A stretch of DNA of 64,000 bases from Elusimicrobiota bacterium (GTDB taxonomy: Bacteria; Elusimicrobiota; Elusimicrobia; UBA1565): positions 62,001 to 126,000 of the forward strand of contig JBAZVI010000008.1 in NCBI GenBank assembly GCA_041660925.1, read 5' to 3'. Position numbers and translations under genes: made by a program. The notes beneath the pieces are model-generated. The model did no database searches. It was given only the letters and a program-made list of their open reading frames with translations, and had not been told where the DNA came from. Shown here piece after piece: positions 25,257 through 33,228 of the stretch. How positions within the stretch are numbered: the stretch's first letter is position 1; every line of letters begins with the position of its first letter.

Positions 25257-28222
25257 CGGTCCAGTTGGAACGCGCCCACGACGGCGCGCAGAGCGACCGC
25301 GAACAGGGTTCCCATGACGATCGCTCCGCCGAGCGCCGCCGCGGCGGCGACCTCTCCGGCGAAGAAGAGCGCGGCGATCCCCGCGACGGGCGCGAGCAGC
25401 AGCCCGGCCGCCGTCGCCCACGCGCGCAGGCGCTTCAGGAAGCCGCGCTCGCCGCGCAGGGACGCTCCGTCGAGTCCCAGCGCTCCGGCGAGCATCGCCC
25501 CGCCCGTCGACAGCGCCGTGCCGAGCGCGAAGTGCGCGAACGGCAGGAGCGCGCCGGCCCACAGGCCGGGCACGAGCAGCGAGGAGGGCGCCAGCAGGCT
25601 CAGGAGCGCGACGAGGACGCCCGCGGGCGCCGCGAGGACCGCGGCTCCGAGTACGCCGGGGAAGCCCAGAACCCCTTTCGCCGGAAGGTACCGCTCGACC
25701 ATATCGGCGGTCTGACGGAACTCGACGCGAAGCTCCTCGGGAAGCGCGTCGGAGAAGGAGGACGGCGCCATCCGCTTCAGCGCTCCGAGGGCCGGGCGCA
25801 GGAACGCGCCGCCCAGCCGCCAGAGGAGGAAGCCCGCCAGCGGCAGGCCGGCGGCGATGCGCATGCCCATGGCGAGCGACGCCGTCGGGGCGCCCAGCGC
25901 CGCCAACGGCAGGCCGAAGCCCGCGAGCGCGGGCAGAGCGAACGAAGTCCCGGCCACGAGGGCGCTCGCGGAGAGCGCCCACAGGAAAGGCGCGAGCCCT
26001 CCCCGCGCGGCCTCCCTCATGATGAGGGACGCCCCGCGATACGCCGTCGCGATGAGCTTGAACGGCGCGCTCGTCACGAAGCGGACCGGCGCGGGAAGCG
26101 CGCCGTAGCCCTTGGCCGTGAGACGGGCGGCGCCGCGCAGCAGCGCGCCGACCAGCGCCCCGACGAGGAAGACCGCGGTCGGCAGGACGGCCGCCGCGCG
26201 CAGCCCGGCCTGCAGAGGGAGCAGCGCCGGCACGACGAGCGAGAGCGCCGCCAGGACGGAGAGCGGCAGCGAGGACGCGAAGAGCGCGGCCCCGACGCGG
26301 GAGGAGGCGGCGGGGGTCGCCTCCTCCAGATCGGGTCCTTTGCGGGCGCGCAGCAGCGCGCGGACGCCGGCCGCGAGGCCGTACGCCAGCAGCACGGCCG
26401 CCGGCAGGACGCCGGCGATGAGCGCGACGAGCGGCAGCGGCGAAGCGGAGACGAGGAGCGCGACGTAGGGGGCGAGCGCCGGCAGGTCCTTGAGGACGAG
26501 CGCCAGCGACACCGCGAAGCCCGCCGAGCCGGCGGCGAGCGCGAAGCCCTGGACCGTCGCGGGCTTCACCGCGCTCGGGCCGACGTTCCGGCGCGCCAGG
26601 CGACCGACGGCGCCCGGCAGGAGGTCGGCGACGAGCCGCAGGAAGCCGCGGACGAGGCTCAGCGACAGGAAGACGAGGCCGGGCACCGCCGCGACCGCGA
26701 GCAGGCCGGGGAGGAAGACCGCGGCGGACGCGAAGGAGTGCAGCGCCAGATACGCGGCGACGGCGGGAGAACTCAGCGCCAGATACGCGGCGGCCGCGGG
26801 AGCGGAGACCAGCAGGGTCGCGAGGCCGCGGGGCGGGCTCGCGGTCGGGAAGCTGCGTGAGAGCCAGCCGCCGAGCAGGCGGAAGACGCCGGCGACGAGC
26901 CGCGCCGCCCAGACGAAAGGAAGCTTCAGGAACCCGGGCACGAGGTCGATGATGCCGCGCAGGACGCCGAGGACCAGCCCGGCGGCGATGAAGCCGGCGG
27001 CAGGCAGCGCCGCGGCGAGGGCGATGCCCGTCGCGACCGAAGCGCCGAGACCGAGGGCCGGCGCGAGGAAGAACGCCGCCGCCATCGGGAGGCTGAGCGC
27101 GAGGACCAGGAGAGCGCGCTTCAGCGTCCCCGCGGGGAAGCTGCGCGCGAGCCAGGCCTTCAGGACGGCCGCGGGGACCGTGAGGAATCCGGCGGCGATG
27201 CGCACGGGCAGGGGCCGGGCGGCAAGCGGCGTCACGCCGGGGAGGCTCCCTTTAAGGGAAGGAAGGACGCCGGCGGCATAGCGCGCCGCGGCAAAGAGGC
27301 CCCAGGCGGCGAGGAAGAGACCGGCCGGGAGCGCGGAGGCGAGCATCATGCCGGGGACGAGGTTGTAGGATGGGAGAAGATATCCCGCGAGCGCCGTGGC
27401 GGCGGCCAGCCAGCCGGACGCGCCGAAGGAGGCGATCGCGAAGGACTTGCGGCCGCTGCTCAGGCCGTCGCGGAGATTGCGCCAGAAACCGACGGGCGCG
27501 TCCTGCGCCGCGGAGACCGCGGGGACCGAGGGGACCTCCGTCGCGACGACCCCGGCGGAAGGCCGCGCGGACTGGAGAAGGGAGGGCTGGAGGGTGGAGG
27601 ACTCCGCGGCCGGGACGGGTTCGACGCCTTCGGCGCGCGAGAGCGAGTTGTCGAACGCCTTGTCGCCGTCGTCGAGCGCGGCTTGGGCCGCATCGATGAC
27701 GGCCCCGGTCGCTGGAGCGGCCTTGCGGTGGAGGACGGAGCCGACCGCGTTGGAGATCTTCGCGCGCCAGTTCGCCATGAAGCCGGGGGCGGCCGGCGTC
27801 GGCTCGGAGCGCACGGGGGCGCGCTGCGCCACGAACTTGACGTCGGGTGCGGGCGCCTGGACCATGACCGGCGCGGGCGCGCCGATGATGGTGTTCTCCG
27901 CGGCGGACTGGGCCGCATCATCTTCGGCGCCGCGGCGCTGGGCGGCGAGCGGGGCCTGCTTGACGACGACGCCCGTCTCCGTCCGGGCGGGGAGCGTCGG
28001 AAGGATGAGGGTCTGCGGCTGGAAGCTGCCGGGCATGGAGATCGGCACGGTCCTGAGACCGATCGGGACGACCGGGACGCTGTTGCCGCCCCCGGCGTTG
28101 ACCGCCGAAGCCGCATTCTGCTGGGCCAGCGCTTCGCAGACGGGCAGGCCCGGCGAAGTCAGGATGAGGGCGGCGCAGAGCACGGCCGCCGCGGATTTGC
28201 GGAAGTTCACGATAGTGTTCAC
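25253..28222 (-). CDS. Very large multi-pass membrane protein with internal repeats
   Basis: The GTG at 28222 is preferred because GGGGGG lies 7 bases upstream and a -10 overlaps the further upstream GTG. It gives 989 residues: a signal peptide (to about 35, EALAQQ), about 230 residues of disordered linker, then roughly 720 residues of Ala/Leu-rich hydrophobic segments. I count about eight related units of 75-100 residues with a pattern like 'AAaLPaagFlaaglvlGvLRg' (e.g. ASALPAGLFLAAWGL, AAALPAAGFIAAGLVLGVLRG, AAVLPTAVFLVGALVGALLRG, AAGLPLAGFLLWRLGG, AGALLPFAHFALG). I do not recognise the family. It leads an operon with the CPBP protease. Confidence 0.75.
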   Translation of the reverse strand: MNTIVNFRKSAAAVLCAALILTSPGLPVCEALAQQNAASAVNAGGGNSVPVVPIGLRTVPISMPGSFQPQTLILPTLPARTETGVVVKQAPLAAQRRGAEDDAAQSAAENTIIGAPAPVMVQAPAPDVKFVAQRAPVRSEPTPAAPGFMANWRAKISNAVGSVLHRKAAPATGAVIDAAQAALDDGDKAFDNSLSRAEGVEPVPAAESSTLQPSLLQSARPSAGVVATEVPSVPAVSAAQDAPVGFWRNLRDGLSSGRKSFAIASFGASGWLAAATALAGYLLPSYNLVPGMMLASALPAGLFLAAWGLFAAARYAAGVLPSLKGSLPGVTPLAARPLPVRIAAGFLTVPAAVLKAWLARSFPAGTLKRALLVLALSLPMAAAFFLAPALGLGASVATGIALAAALPAAGFIAAGLVLGVLRGIIDLVPGFLKLPFVWAARLVAGVFRLLGGWLSRSFPTASPPRGLATLLVSAPAAAAYLALSSPAVAAYLALHSFASAAVFLPGLLAVAAVPGLVFLSLSLVRGFLRLVADLLPGAVGRLARRNVGPSAVKPATVQGFALAAGSAGFAVSLALVLKDLPALAPYVALLVSASPLPLVALIAGVLPAAVLLAYGLAAGVRALLRARKGPDLEEATPAASSRVGAALFASSLPLSVLAALSLVVPALLPLQAGLRAAAVLPTAVFLVGALVGALLRGAARLTAKGYGALPAPVRFVTSAPFKLIATAYRGASLIMREAARGGLAPFLWALSASALVAGTSFALPALAGFGLPLAALGAPTASLAMGMRIAAGLPLAGFLLWRLGGAFLRPALGALKRMAPSSFSDALPEELRVEFRQTADMVERYLPAKGVLGFPGVLGAAVLAAPAGVLVALLSLLAPSSLLVPGLWAGALLPFAHFALGTALSTGGAMLAGALGLDGASLRGERGFLKRLRAWATAAGLLLAPVAGIAALFFAGEVAAAAALGGAIVMGTLFAVALRAVVGAFQLDR

Positions 28223-28251
28223 AAGCACCCCCCACGGGTCATGTCTCTTGA

Positions 28252-28318
28252 AAGATAGCACCGCCCCCCCTCTATCTACATGGGAAGGGGGGCCCCCCTC
28301 GCCCGGTCATTCGGTCTA
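28252..28318 (-). promoter_or_regulatory. Promoter with upstream ATAGACC element (membrane protein operon)
   Basis: On the minus strand TAGACCGAATGAC (28318-28306) is followed, after exactly 48 bases, by the -10 TATCTT (28257-28252). The spacer contains the palindrome GGGGGGCCCCCC. The element is the inverted partner of that at 28438-28450. Confidence 0.6.
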
Positions 28319-28437
28319 TGACCGCCGGTTGGGCGCGGGGGCATGCTGAGAACAAACCGCTTACCATGCGCGGGACGCGGCGGGCCCGTCGGGAACCGAT
28401 CGTTGACGCAACGAGGCCGAAGCGCAACCCGGCGGGC

Positions 28438-28504
28438 TAGACCGAATGACTCCCCCCCTTTTCCCCGGAGTGCCCTAGGTCCTCGAAGCCCCCCGGAGTA
28501 TCCT
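28438..28504 (+). promoter_or_regulatory. Promoter with upstream TAGACC element (secreted protein gene)
   Basis: TAGACCGAATGAC (28438-28450) is followed after exactly 48 bases by the -10 TATCCT (28499-28504), the same spacing as in the divergent promoter. No -35 consensus is seen. Confidence 0.6.
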
Positions 28505-28537
28505 CTGGATGTCCGCACATTCAAGGAGGAAACCCTC

Positions 28538-29404
28538 ATGACGAAGATTCTGACGCTCGCCGCGCTCCTCGCGGCCGCGGCGCTTCCCGCAGCGGCCGTC
28601 GAGACCGACCTCGCCCTCCCGCAGCCCGCGGCCTTCCTTCAGACCGCCGCCCAGGCCGAGGTCCCGCCCATCGCCGACGCGGCGCCGTTGAAGACCGCGG
28701 ATGTCGCGACCGCGCAGGCCCCGGACTTCATCCTGCCCACCTTCGTGAAGCTCTTCGAAGACTCCCGCGCCATCGGCGTCCTCGGGACGAAGCTCACCCT
28801 CAAGAACCTCAATGAGGGCGTGCTCGGCCACCTGAAGACGCAGTTCTGGGACTTCGAGCGCTGGACCTCCAGCGCCCTGGGCATCGTCCCCCGGATGGAC
28901 GTCGAGCTCTGGTCGCCCGATGAGAAGACCTGCGTCGCTCACGCGGACTCCGACGTCGTGAGCTACACCTACACCGTCCATGTCACGGCCGGCTGCTCCA
29001 TGACCCACGGCCCCGACCTCGGATACTTCCAGTCCGACCTCTGGAGCGAGCTGGCCAACAGCTTCTCCGACGTTGCGAAGCACGAGCTCACGAAGTACGC
29101 GTCCTTCTTCGGGATCCACGATTCCGAAGGGAAGCTCATCGCCCGCTCGATCAAGAGCCAGGACCAGACCGGCGTCATCTTCTACGTGCAGCGCGCCGTC
29201 TACGACGAGAGCGGCGACCTCACCGGCTACGACATCGACCATCCCGTGGCCAGCATCTCGAGCAGCAACGGCTGGAACCTCCAGGTCCTGCAGCCGGAGT
29301 TCGTCCAGGCCGGCCCCGGCAAGATGGACCCGCGTCTGCTCGTCATGATCCCCGGCTATAAGACCTTCATCGGGAAGGCGAAGCAGAAGCAGAACAAGTC
29401 CTGA
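28538..29404 (+). CDS. Secreted hypothetical protein
   Basis: The 288-residue protein starts at 28538, with AAGGAGG nine bases upstream, and opens with a signal peptide (MTKILTLAALLAAAALPAAA). An acidic, Ala/Pro-rich stretch (about 20-65) precedes a soluble domain of about 220 residues containing two Cys (TCVAH and TAGCS) that could form a disulfide, and several aromatic and Asp-rich segments. The end is Lys-rich. I do not recognise the fold. It is transcribed divergently from the membrane-protein operon and shares its upstream element, so it may be coregulated with it. Confidence 0.75.
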   Translation: MTKILTLAALLAAAALPAAAVETDLALPQPAAFLQTAAQAEVPPIADAAPLKTADVATAQAPDFILPTFVKLFEDSRAIGVLGTKLTLKNLNEGVLGHLKTQFWDFERWTSSALGIVPRMDVELWSPDEKTCVAHADSDVVSYTYTVHVTAGCSMTHGPDLGYFQSDLWSELANSFSDVAKHELTKYASFFGIHDSEGKLIARSIKSQDQTGVIFYVQRAVYDESGDLTGYDIDHPVASISSSNGWNLQVLQPEFVQAGPGKMDPRLLVMIPGYKTFIGKAKQKQNKS

Positions 29405-29413
29405 CGGCGCACG

Positions 29414-29454
29414 CCGGCCGGGAGCCGCCCCCGCACGGGGCGGCTCCCGGCCGG
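29414..29454 (+). terminator. Strong stem-loop after the secreted protein gene
   Basis: A perfect 18-bp G/C stem (29414-29431 with 29437-29454) with a 5-base loop starts 10 bases after the stop. There is no T-run. Confidence 0.6.
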
Positions 29455-29481
29455 CCGTACACATTGCCGTTTGTAATGTTG

Positions 29482-29487
29482 TAATAT
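29482..29487 (+). promoter_or_regulatory. -10 hexamer of the putative regulator gene
   Basis: TAATAT lies 6 bases before the ATG at 29494, within an AT-rich TTGTAAT direct repeat. This predicts a leaderless mRNA. Confidence 0.5.
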
Positions 29488-29493
29488 TCCGCC

Positions 29494-30342
29494 ATGGCAC
29501 ACCATTTCGCAGCGCTCCTCAGGAAGATGCGGCAGGAGACGGGCTTCCACTCCGCCTACGCGTTCTATCACGACAACGGCGGCCGGCGGGTGTTCCCGTT
29601 CTCCTACCCCTACTACTCGCGCATCGAACACGGTCGGGCGCTCCCGCGTCCGGCCTGGCTGCCGGTCCTGCTGGCCTCGCTGCGCATGCCCCCGGCCGTC
29701 GGCAACTACCGCGACTTCGTCGTCGCGTACCTGCGCGACATCTTCGGCGACGACGACCTCTTCGAGGACATGGTCGCACCCTGGATCCGTCCGCCCCAGG
29801 AGCTCCCGGTCACGAAAAAGGCGGCGCGCCGGCTCATGGGCGCCCAGAGCCACAACATCTCGCTCGAGCAGTTCGACGCGATCCTCTCGAGCCCGGCCGC
29901 CTTCTGGTGCTTCCTCTGTCTGACGAAGAGCCGCGAGCCCATGTCGCTCGAGGACCTGATGAAGACCACCGAGCTCCCCGCGGCCCAGATCCAGACGGGC
30001 CTGCGCAAGCTCGCCGCCGAGAAGCTGGCCAAGCGCGCGGCGGGCGGCCGCTTCTTCAGCCCGCTCTGGGAGCACTACTCCATCTTCCCCCGCCACGGCA
30101 AAGGGCACGAGGAACGCATCCGCACCTTCTGCAAGTACATCGACCAGGTCGCCGAACGCCGCGGGAAGGACCTCATGACCCGCCGCGCCATCGTGCGCGC
30201 GGAGGAAGCCGACATGCTCGGCATCACGCAGATCCTGCACGAGACCATGGACGCCGTCCACGCCTCGGCGGTCAACGACAAGGGCCACCGCACGAAGCTC
30301 TACACCGTCGAGACCCGGCTGCGGGAAGTCTTCCCCTTCTAG
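29494..30342 (+). CDS. Putative HTH regulator, DUF4423/TIGR02147-like
   Basis: The 282-residue cytoplasmic protein has an N-terminal segment resembling an Xre-type helix-turn-helix (FAALLRKMRQETG, YYSRIEHGRALP, about 5-60). A middle and C-terminal region of about 200 residues with a winged-helix-like piece (MSLEDLMKTTELPAAQIQTGLRKLAAEKL) follows, a layout like the TIGR02147/DUF4423 proteins. Assignment is by pattern only and is tentative. It is monocistronic, with a leaderless promoter and a good terminator. It is flanked on both sides by promoters carrying the ATAGRCC element, which makes it a natural candidate regulator of them. That link is inference. Confidence 0.55.
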   Translation: MAHHFAALLRKMRQETGFHSAYAFYHDNGGRRVFPFSYPYYSRIEHGRALPRPAWLPVLLASLRMPPAVGNYRDFVVAYLRDIFGDDDLFEDMVAPWIRPPQELPVTKKAARRLMGAQSHNISLEQFDAILSSPAAFWCFLCLTKSREPMSLEDLMKTTELPAAQIQTGLRKLAAEKLAKRAAGGRFFSPLWEHYSIFPRHGKGHEERIRTFCKYIDQVAERRGKDLMTRRAIVRAEEADMLGITQILHETMDAVHASAVNDKGHRTKLYTVETRLREVFPF

Positions 30343-30363
30343 GACGACGCCGTACCGCGCATG

Positions 30364-30395
30364 AGCGCCCTCCGCGAGGAGGGCGCTCCGCTTTT
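30364..30395 (+). terminator. Intrinsic terminator of the putative regulator gene
   Basis: A perfect 10-bp stem (30364-30373 with 30378-30387) with a GCGA loop is followed by CCGCTTTT. Confidence 0.75.
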
Positions 30396-30607
30396 CAGGC
30401 CGCGGCGAGGATCCCGAGGGTGGTGCGGCAGGAGTGATTGAAGAGGAGGATGCTCTCGGCGGGAACCACGGCGTCGTGCATGCGGCCGACGAACGTCAGA
30501 CCCGGGTCCGAGAGGAAGTCCGAGCGGCTCGCCCAGGACGCCTCGCAGAGAGGACAGTCCTTGAAGCTCGCGCCGCGGGGGCGCTCGAGGACGGCCGTCG
30601 CGCTCAT
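30395..30607 (-). CDS. Small CPLC/FNHSC protein
   Basis: A 70-residue protein with no signal peptide. It carries CPLC near residue 18 and LLFNHSC near residue 59 followed by TTLGIL, so three Cys and one His could form a small zinc or metal site. I recall similar short proteins with a CPxC and an FNHxCxTTL ending in other bacteria but know no function for them. The gene is credible because a -10 (TACAAT) lies 6 bases before its ATG and the ATAGRCC element lies 61 bases further up. Confidence 0.65.
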   Translation of the reverse strand: MSATAVLERPRGASFKDCPLCEASWASRSDFLSDPGLTFVGRMHDAVVPAESILLFNHSCRTTLGILAAA

Positions 30608-30613
30608 GCCCTC

Positions 30614-30680
30614 ATTGTAGCGGGGCGCCGTCCGCCGGGCATGAGCCTCCCGGGACGAGGGGCTCGGCTTTACGGCCTAT
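30614..30680 (-). promoter_or_regulatory. Promoter with ATAGGCC element for the small CPLC protein
   Basis: ATAGGCCGTA begins at 30680 on the minus strand, and the -10 TACAAT begins at 30619, 61 bases later. The start codon follows the -10 after 6 bases. Confidence 0.6.
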
Positions 30681-30724
30681 TCCGGCGAGTTGAAAGGGAG
30701 CGGCGGGGTGAAAACAAAAGATTA

Positions 30725-31591
30725 TCAGGAACGGCGCAGGCCCGCGCGCCAGGCGGCGACGAGTTCGTCGCGGTTCTTGCCGTAGCCGCGAAGGTACTCC
30801 TCGTCTCCTCCCCCCGACGCGTAGACCGCCACGAGCGCAGGCATCGGCGCCCGCTTCAGGAGGAAGCGGGCGAAGGACCAGGAGCAGTAGTAGAAGTCCT
30901 TGCGCGTTTCGGAGTCCTGCCAATCCCAGGCCCCGAAGGCTCCGAGGGTCTTGAAGAAGGACGGTCTCTGGACGACGGTGGCCATCCGCGCCATCGCGTC
31001 GGGGTCCGTCCCGGCGGCCACGAAGGCGCTGGCCTGCCCGGGCCGGAAGCGGGCCTGGACGACGTCGGCGAGGCCCTCCGCGAGCGACTGCGACTGGGAG
31101 TAGCCGACGAGCATGTGCGTCATTTCGTGAAAGAGCGGATCCTTGCCCTCCCGCACGAAGCGGAGCATGAGTCCCTGCTCGCCCGGCATGGCGCCCGGGA
31201 CGTGAGCGCGGGAGAACGGCCCGTCATTGTAGACGTAGAGGGTGAAGCGCCCGCGAAGCTTCGAGGGGACGCCGACGAAGGCCGGGATGCCGGCGGTCGC
31301 CTCCTGCAGGTCGGCAGCGAGCCGGTCGAGTCCCGCCTCGTCGAGATAGCCCTTTTCGACGACCAGAAGCACCCCTCCCGTCTGGGTGGGGACGAGCCAG
31401 CGCTCGGAGGCGGCCGGATTCAGGAGCAGGCGGCGGAAGGCGTCGTTGTCGTCGCCCAGGAAATCGGGCTTATAGCTCTCCGCCGGCGCCGGTTGACGCA
31501 GCACGGCAGCGCCCTCCAGCGCCCGCGCACGAGCGGACGGGAAGCCGAGCAGGCAAAGCATGGGGACGACGATGAGAGGACGGAGGCTCAT
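30725..31591 (-). CDS. Secreted gluzincin-like metallopeptidase
   Basis: The 288-residue protein has a signal peptide (to about 25, SARARA). Its body carries the zinc motif HEMTH (HExxH) and, about 20 residues on, AEGLADVV, whose Glu fits the third zinc ligand of gluzincins such as the peptidase MA clan. No C-terminal anchor is seen. The substrate is unknown. The start at 31591 has AAGGAG 12 bases upstream. The -10-like TAAATA (31619) and an ATAGGCC element at 31680 place it among the coregulated envelope genes. Confidence 0.75.
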   Translation of the reverse strand: MSLRPLIVVPMLCLLGFPSARARALEGAAVLRQPAPAESYKPDFLGDDNDAFRRLLLNPAASERWLVPTQTGGVLLVVEKGYLDEAGLDRLAADLQEATAGIPAFVGVPSKLRGRFTLYVYNDGPFSRAHVPGAMPGEQGLMLRFVREGKDPLFHEMTHMLVGYSQSQSLAEGLADVVQARFRPGQASAFVAAGTDPDAMARMATVVQRPSFFKTLGAFGAWDWQDSETRKDFYYCSWSFARFLLKRAPMPALVAVYASGGGDEEYLRGYGKNRDELVAAWRAGLRRS

Positions 31592-31613
31592 AGAGGGGGG
31601 AGCTCCTTCTCTA

Positions 31614-31680
31614 TATTTAGCAGGAGAACGGCCTTTCCGCCAGGGGCGAGCGGGCGGCGCGCCGCCGCCGATCGGCCTAT
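31614..31680 (-). promoter_or_regulatory. Promoter with ATAGGCC element for the gluzincin gene
   Basis: ATAGGCCGAT begins at 31680 on the minus strand, 61 bases before the -10-like TAAATA (31619-31614). Unlike the leaderless genes, this one has a Shine-Dalgarno site. Confidence 0.5.
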
Positions 31681-31751
31681 CCGCGCCCGTTGATGGGACC
31701 GCGCGTTTTGGAAACCTGCGGTATACGTCTTTCGGCGAGGAGGGAGTTTGG

Positions 31752-31757
31752 TATCAT
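31752..31757 (+). promoter_or_regulatory. -10 hexamer of the lipoprotein gene
   Basis: TATCAT lies 6 bases before the ATG at 31764, predicting a leaderless mRNA. GGGACC occurs 57 bases upstream of the hexamer. Confidence 0.5.
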
Positions 31758-31763
31758 CACGGC

Positions 31764-32105
31764 ATGAAGAGAACGCGCCGGACCTGCTCCCTCATACTGT
31801 CGTCTTTGCTCCTCGCCGGCTGCGCGACCACGAAGGTCCTCTCGGTCCGCCCCGCTCCCGACGACCCCTCCCAGGAAGTCGTCGTGACGCGCAGCTGCCG
31901 CGCAACGGGCCCGATGCAGCACAACGGGGTCCATTCGTTCCAGCTGACGAGGGGAGCCGCCGAGTTGAAGCAGTGGGCGATGATGCCCTTCGCGGTCCCG
32001 CTGGACGTCCTCTTCCTGCCCATCCAGGCCTTCAAGGACCTCTGCTGCCACACCTGCACGAACTCGGAAGAGAAGCGGCCGAAGGTCGACGCGACCGCCT
32101 TATAA
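31764..32105 (+). CDS. Small lipoprotein
   Basis: A 113-residue protein with a lipoprotein signal (MKRTRRTCSLILSSLLLAGC, lipobox LAGC). A short mature domain has a hydrophobic stretch (MMPFAVPLDVLFLPIQAFKD), which resembles small outer-membrane or periplasmic YceK-type lipoproteins. A CCHTC cysteine cluster near the C-terminus is unusual. Function is unknown. It converges on the fecR-like gene with a gap of only four bases. Confidence 0.75.
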   Translation: MKRTRRTCSLILSSLLLAGCATTKVLSVRPAPDDPSQEVVVTRSCRATGPMQHNGVHSFQLTRGAAELKQWAMMPFAVPLDVLFLPIQAFKDLCCHTCTNSEEKRPKVDATAL

Positions 32106-32109
32106 CGGC

Positions 32110-33228
32110 TTATTCTCGGTAGGGAACGTCCCACCAGGCGTCGACGGCCGTCTCATCGAGCCGCTTCGACTCGACGCTGAGGACGACGCTGCCCGAATGG
32201 ACGGCGAGTGCGGGAGCTCCGGAGGGAGCCGCCGCGAGTTCCCAGTCGGCGCCCTTCGCCTGAGCCTTTCCGCCGGGGGTCAGGACCTGCGCCTCCTCCC
32301 CGGAGGCGAGGAAGCGGCCCCTCCCCCTGCGGAGGAAGACCAGCGGCCCGCCGCTCTTCGCGGCTTCGAGGCGGCTCAGCGGCTCGAGGACGACGGAGAG
32401 TCCGCCGGCGGCGGCGAGGGCACGCGTCTCCCCCTTCCCCGTCTCGACGACGGCGCCGGGAGCGAACGCCTCCCCGGAGGGAACGGCGAGCGTCGCCGTC
32501 GCGCGGGAGACCTCCACCTCGCCGTCGAAGAGCGTCAGGACGGTTCCCGACGACTCCCGCAGCAGGAAGCGGGTCCCGCGCACGGCGAGGGCGCAGGAGG
32601 GCGTGCGCACCTCGAAGCGATGGGCGTAGCGCCGCAGTTCGCCCGCCGCGCGCTGGAGCAGGGTCTCGTAATAGAGCTCGCCGCCGTAGAGCGTCCAGGT
32701 CCGGGTATCGAAGCTCGTGCGGGGAGCGAGGGTCATCCGGGTGCCGTCGGGCAGGAGGATGTTCGCCGCGCCTTCCCCGGTGGAGATGAGCCCGGCGCCT
32801 TCGAAGGCGTCGCCCGCCCGCAGAGGCCGGACCCCCTCCGCCGTCGCGAGCGTGACGTCTCCGCGCACCCAGGAGGCCCCGAACACGGCCTTCGGCTTCA
32901 GCCGCAGCGACGCGAGCGCGGAGCCGAACTCGCGCAGCTTGCGCAGGCCCGCGCCGAGCGCGGCCAGGCTGCGGCGGGTGTCCTCGACCGCCTTCTCCAG
33001 GAGGCGCGCGGCCTCGCGGTTCTCGCGCGCGACGCGCGCGTCCGGCCCGGAGGAGAGGGCCTTCGCGTCGCGCAGCATGGCCTCGCGTTCGGCGAGGCGG
33101 AGGACGAGGGTCTCGCGCCGGCCTTCGAGCCGCCGGACCTCGTCGGTGAGCGGGGCGGGATCCTCCGCGGACGCGCGCGCGGGGAACGCCGCGGGGAACG
33201 CCAGGAGGACGAGGAGGAGCGCCCTCAC
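32110..33228 (-). CDS. FecR-domain protein with coiled coil
   Basis: The 372-residue protein starts with GTG at 33228, overlapping the preceding stop (GTGA). A signal peptide (about 1-21) is followed by a predicted coiled coil (about 30-110) and a FecR domain (about 120-250: LRAGDAFEGAGLISTGEGAANILLPDGTRMTLAP, then VRTPSCALAVRGTRFLL, FDGEVEVS). A second, partial FecR-like segment lies at the end. In other bacteria FecR domains act as periplasmic sensors or scaffolds; here there is no FecI sigma factor or TonB receptor nearby. It is the last gene of the five-gene envelope operon. Confidence 0.8.
   Translation of the reverse strand: MRALLLVLLAFPAAFPARASAEDPAPLTDEVRRLEGRRETLVLRLAEREAMLRDAKALSSGPDARVARENREAARLLEKAVEDTRRSLAALGAGLRKLREFGSALASLRLKPKAVFGASWVRGDVTLATAEGVRPLRAGDAFEGAGLISTGEGAANILLPDGTRMTLAPRTSFDTRTWTLYGGELYYETLLQRAAGELRRYAHRFEVRTPSCALAVRGTRFLLRESSGTVLTLFDGEVEVSRATATLAVPSGEAFAPGAVVETGKGETRALAAAGGLSVVLEPLSRLEAAKSGGPLVFLRRGRGRFLASGEEAQVLTPGGKAQAKGADWELAAAPSGAPALAVHSGSVVLSVESKRLDETAVDAWWDVPYRE

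Noticed and set aside
31748..32122. Alternative frames overlapping the small lipoprotein
   Set aside because: The frame starting at 31764 has a proper lipobox and a leaderless promoter; the others have neither.
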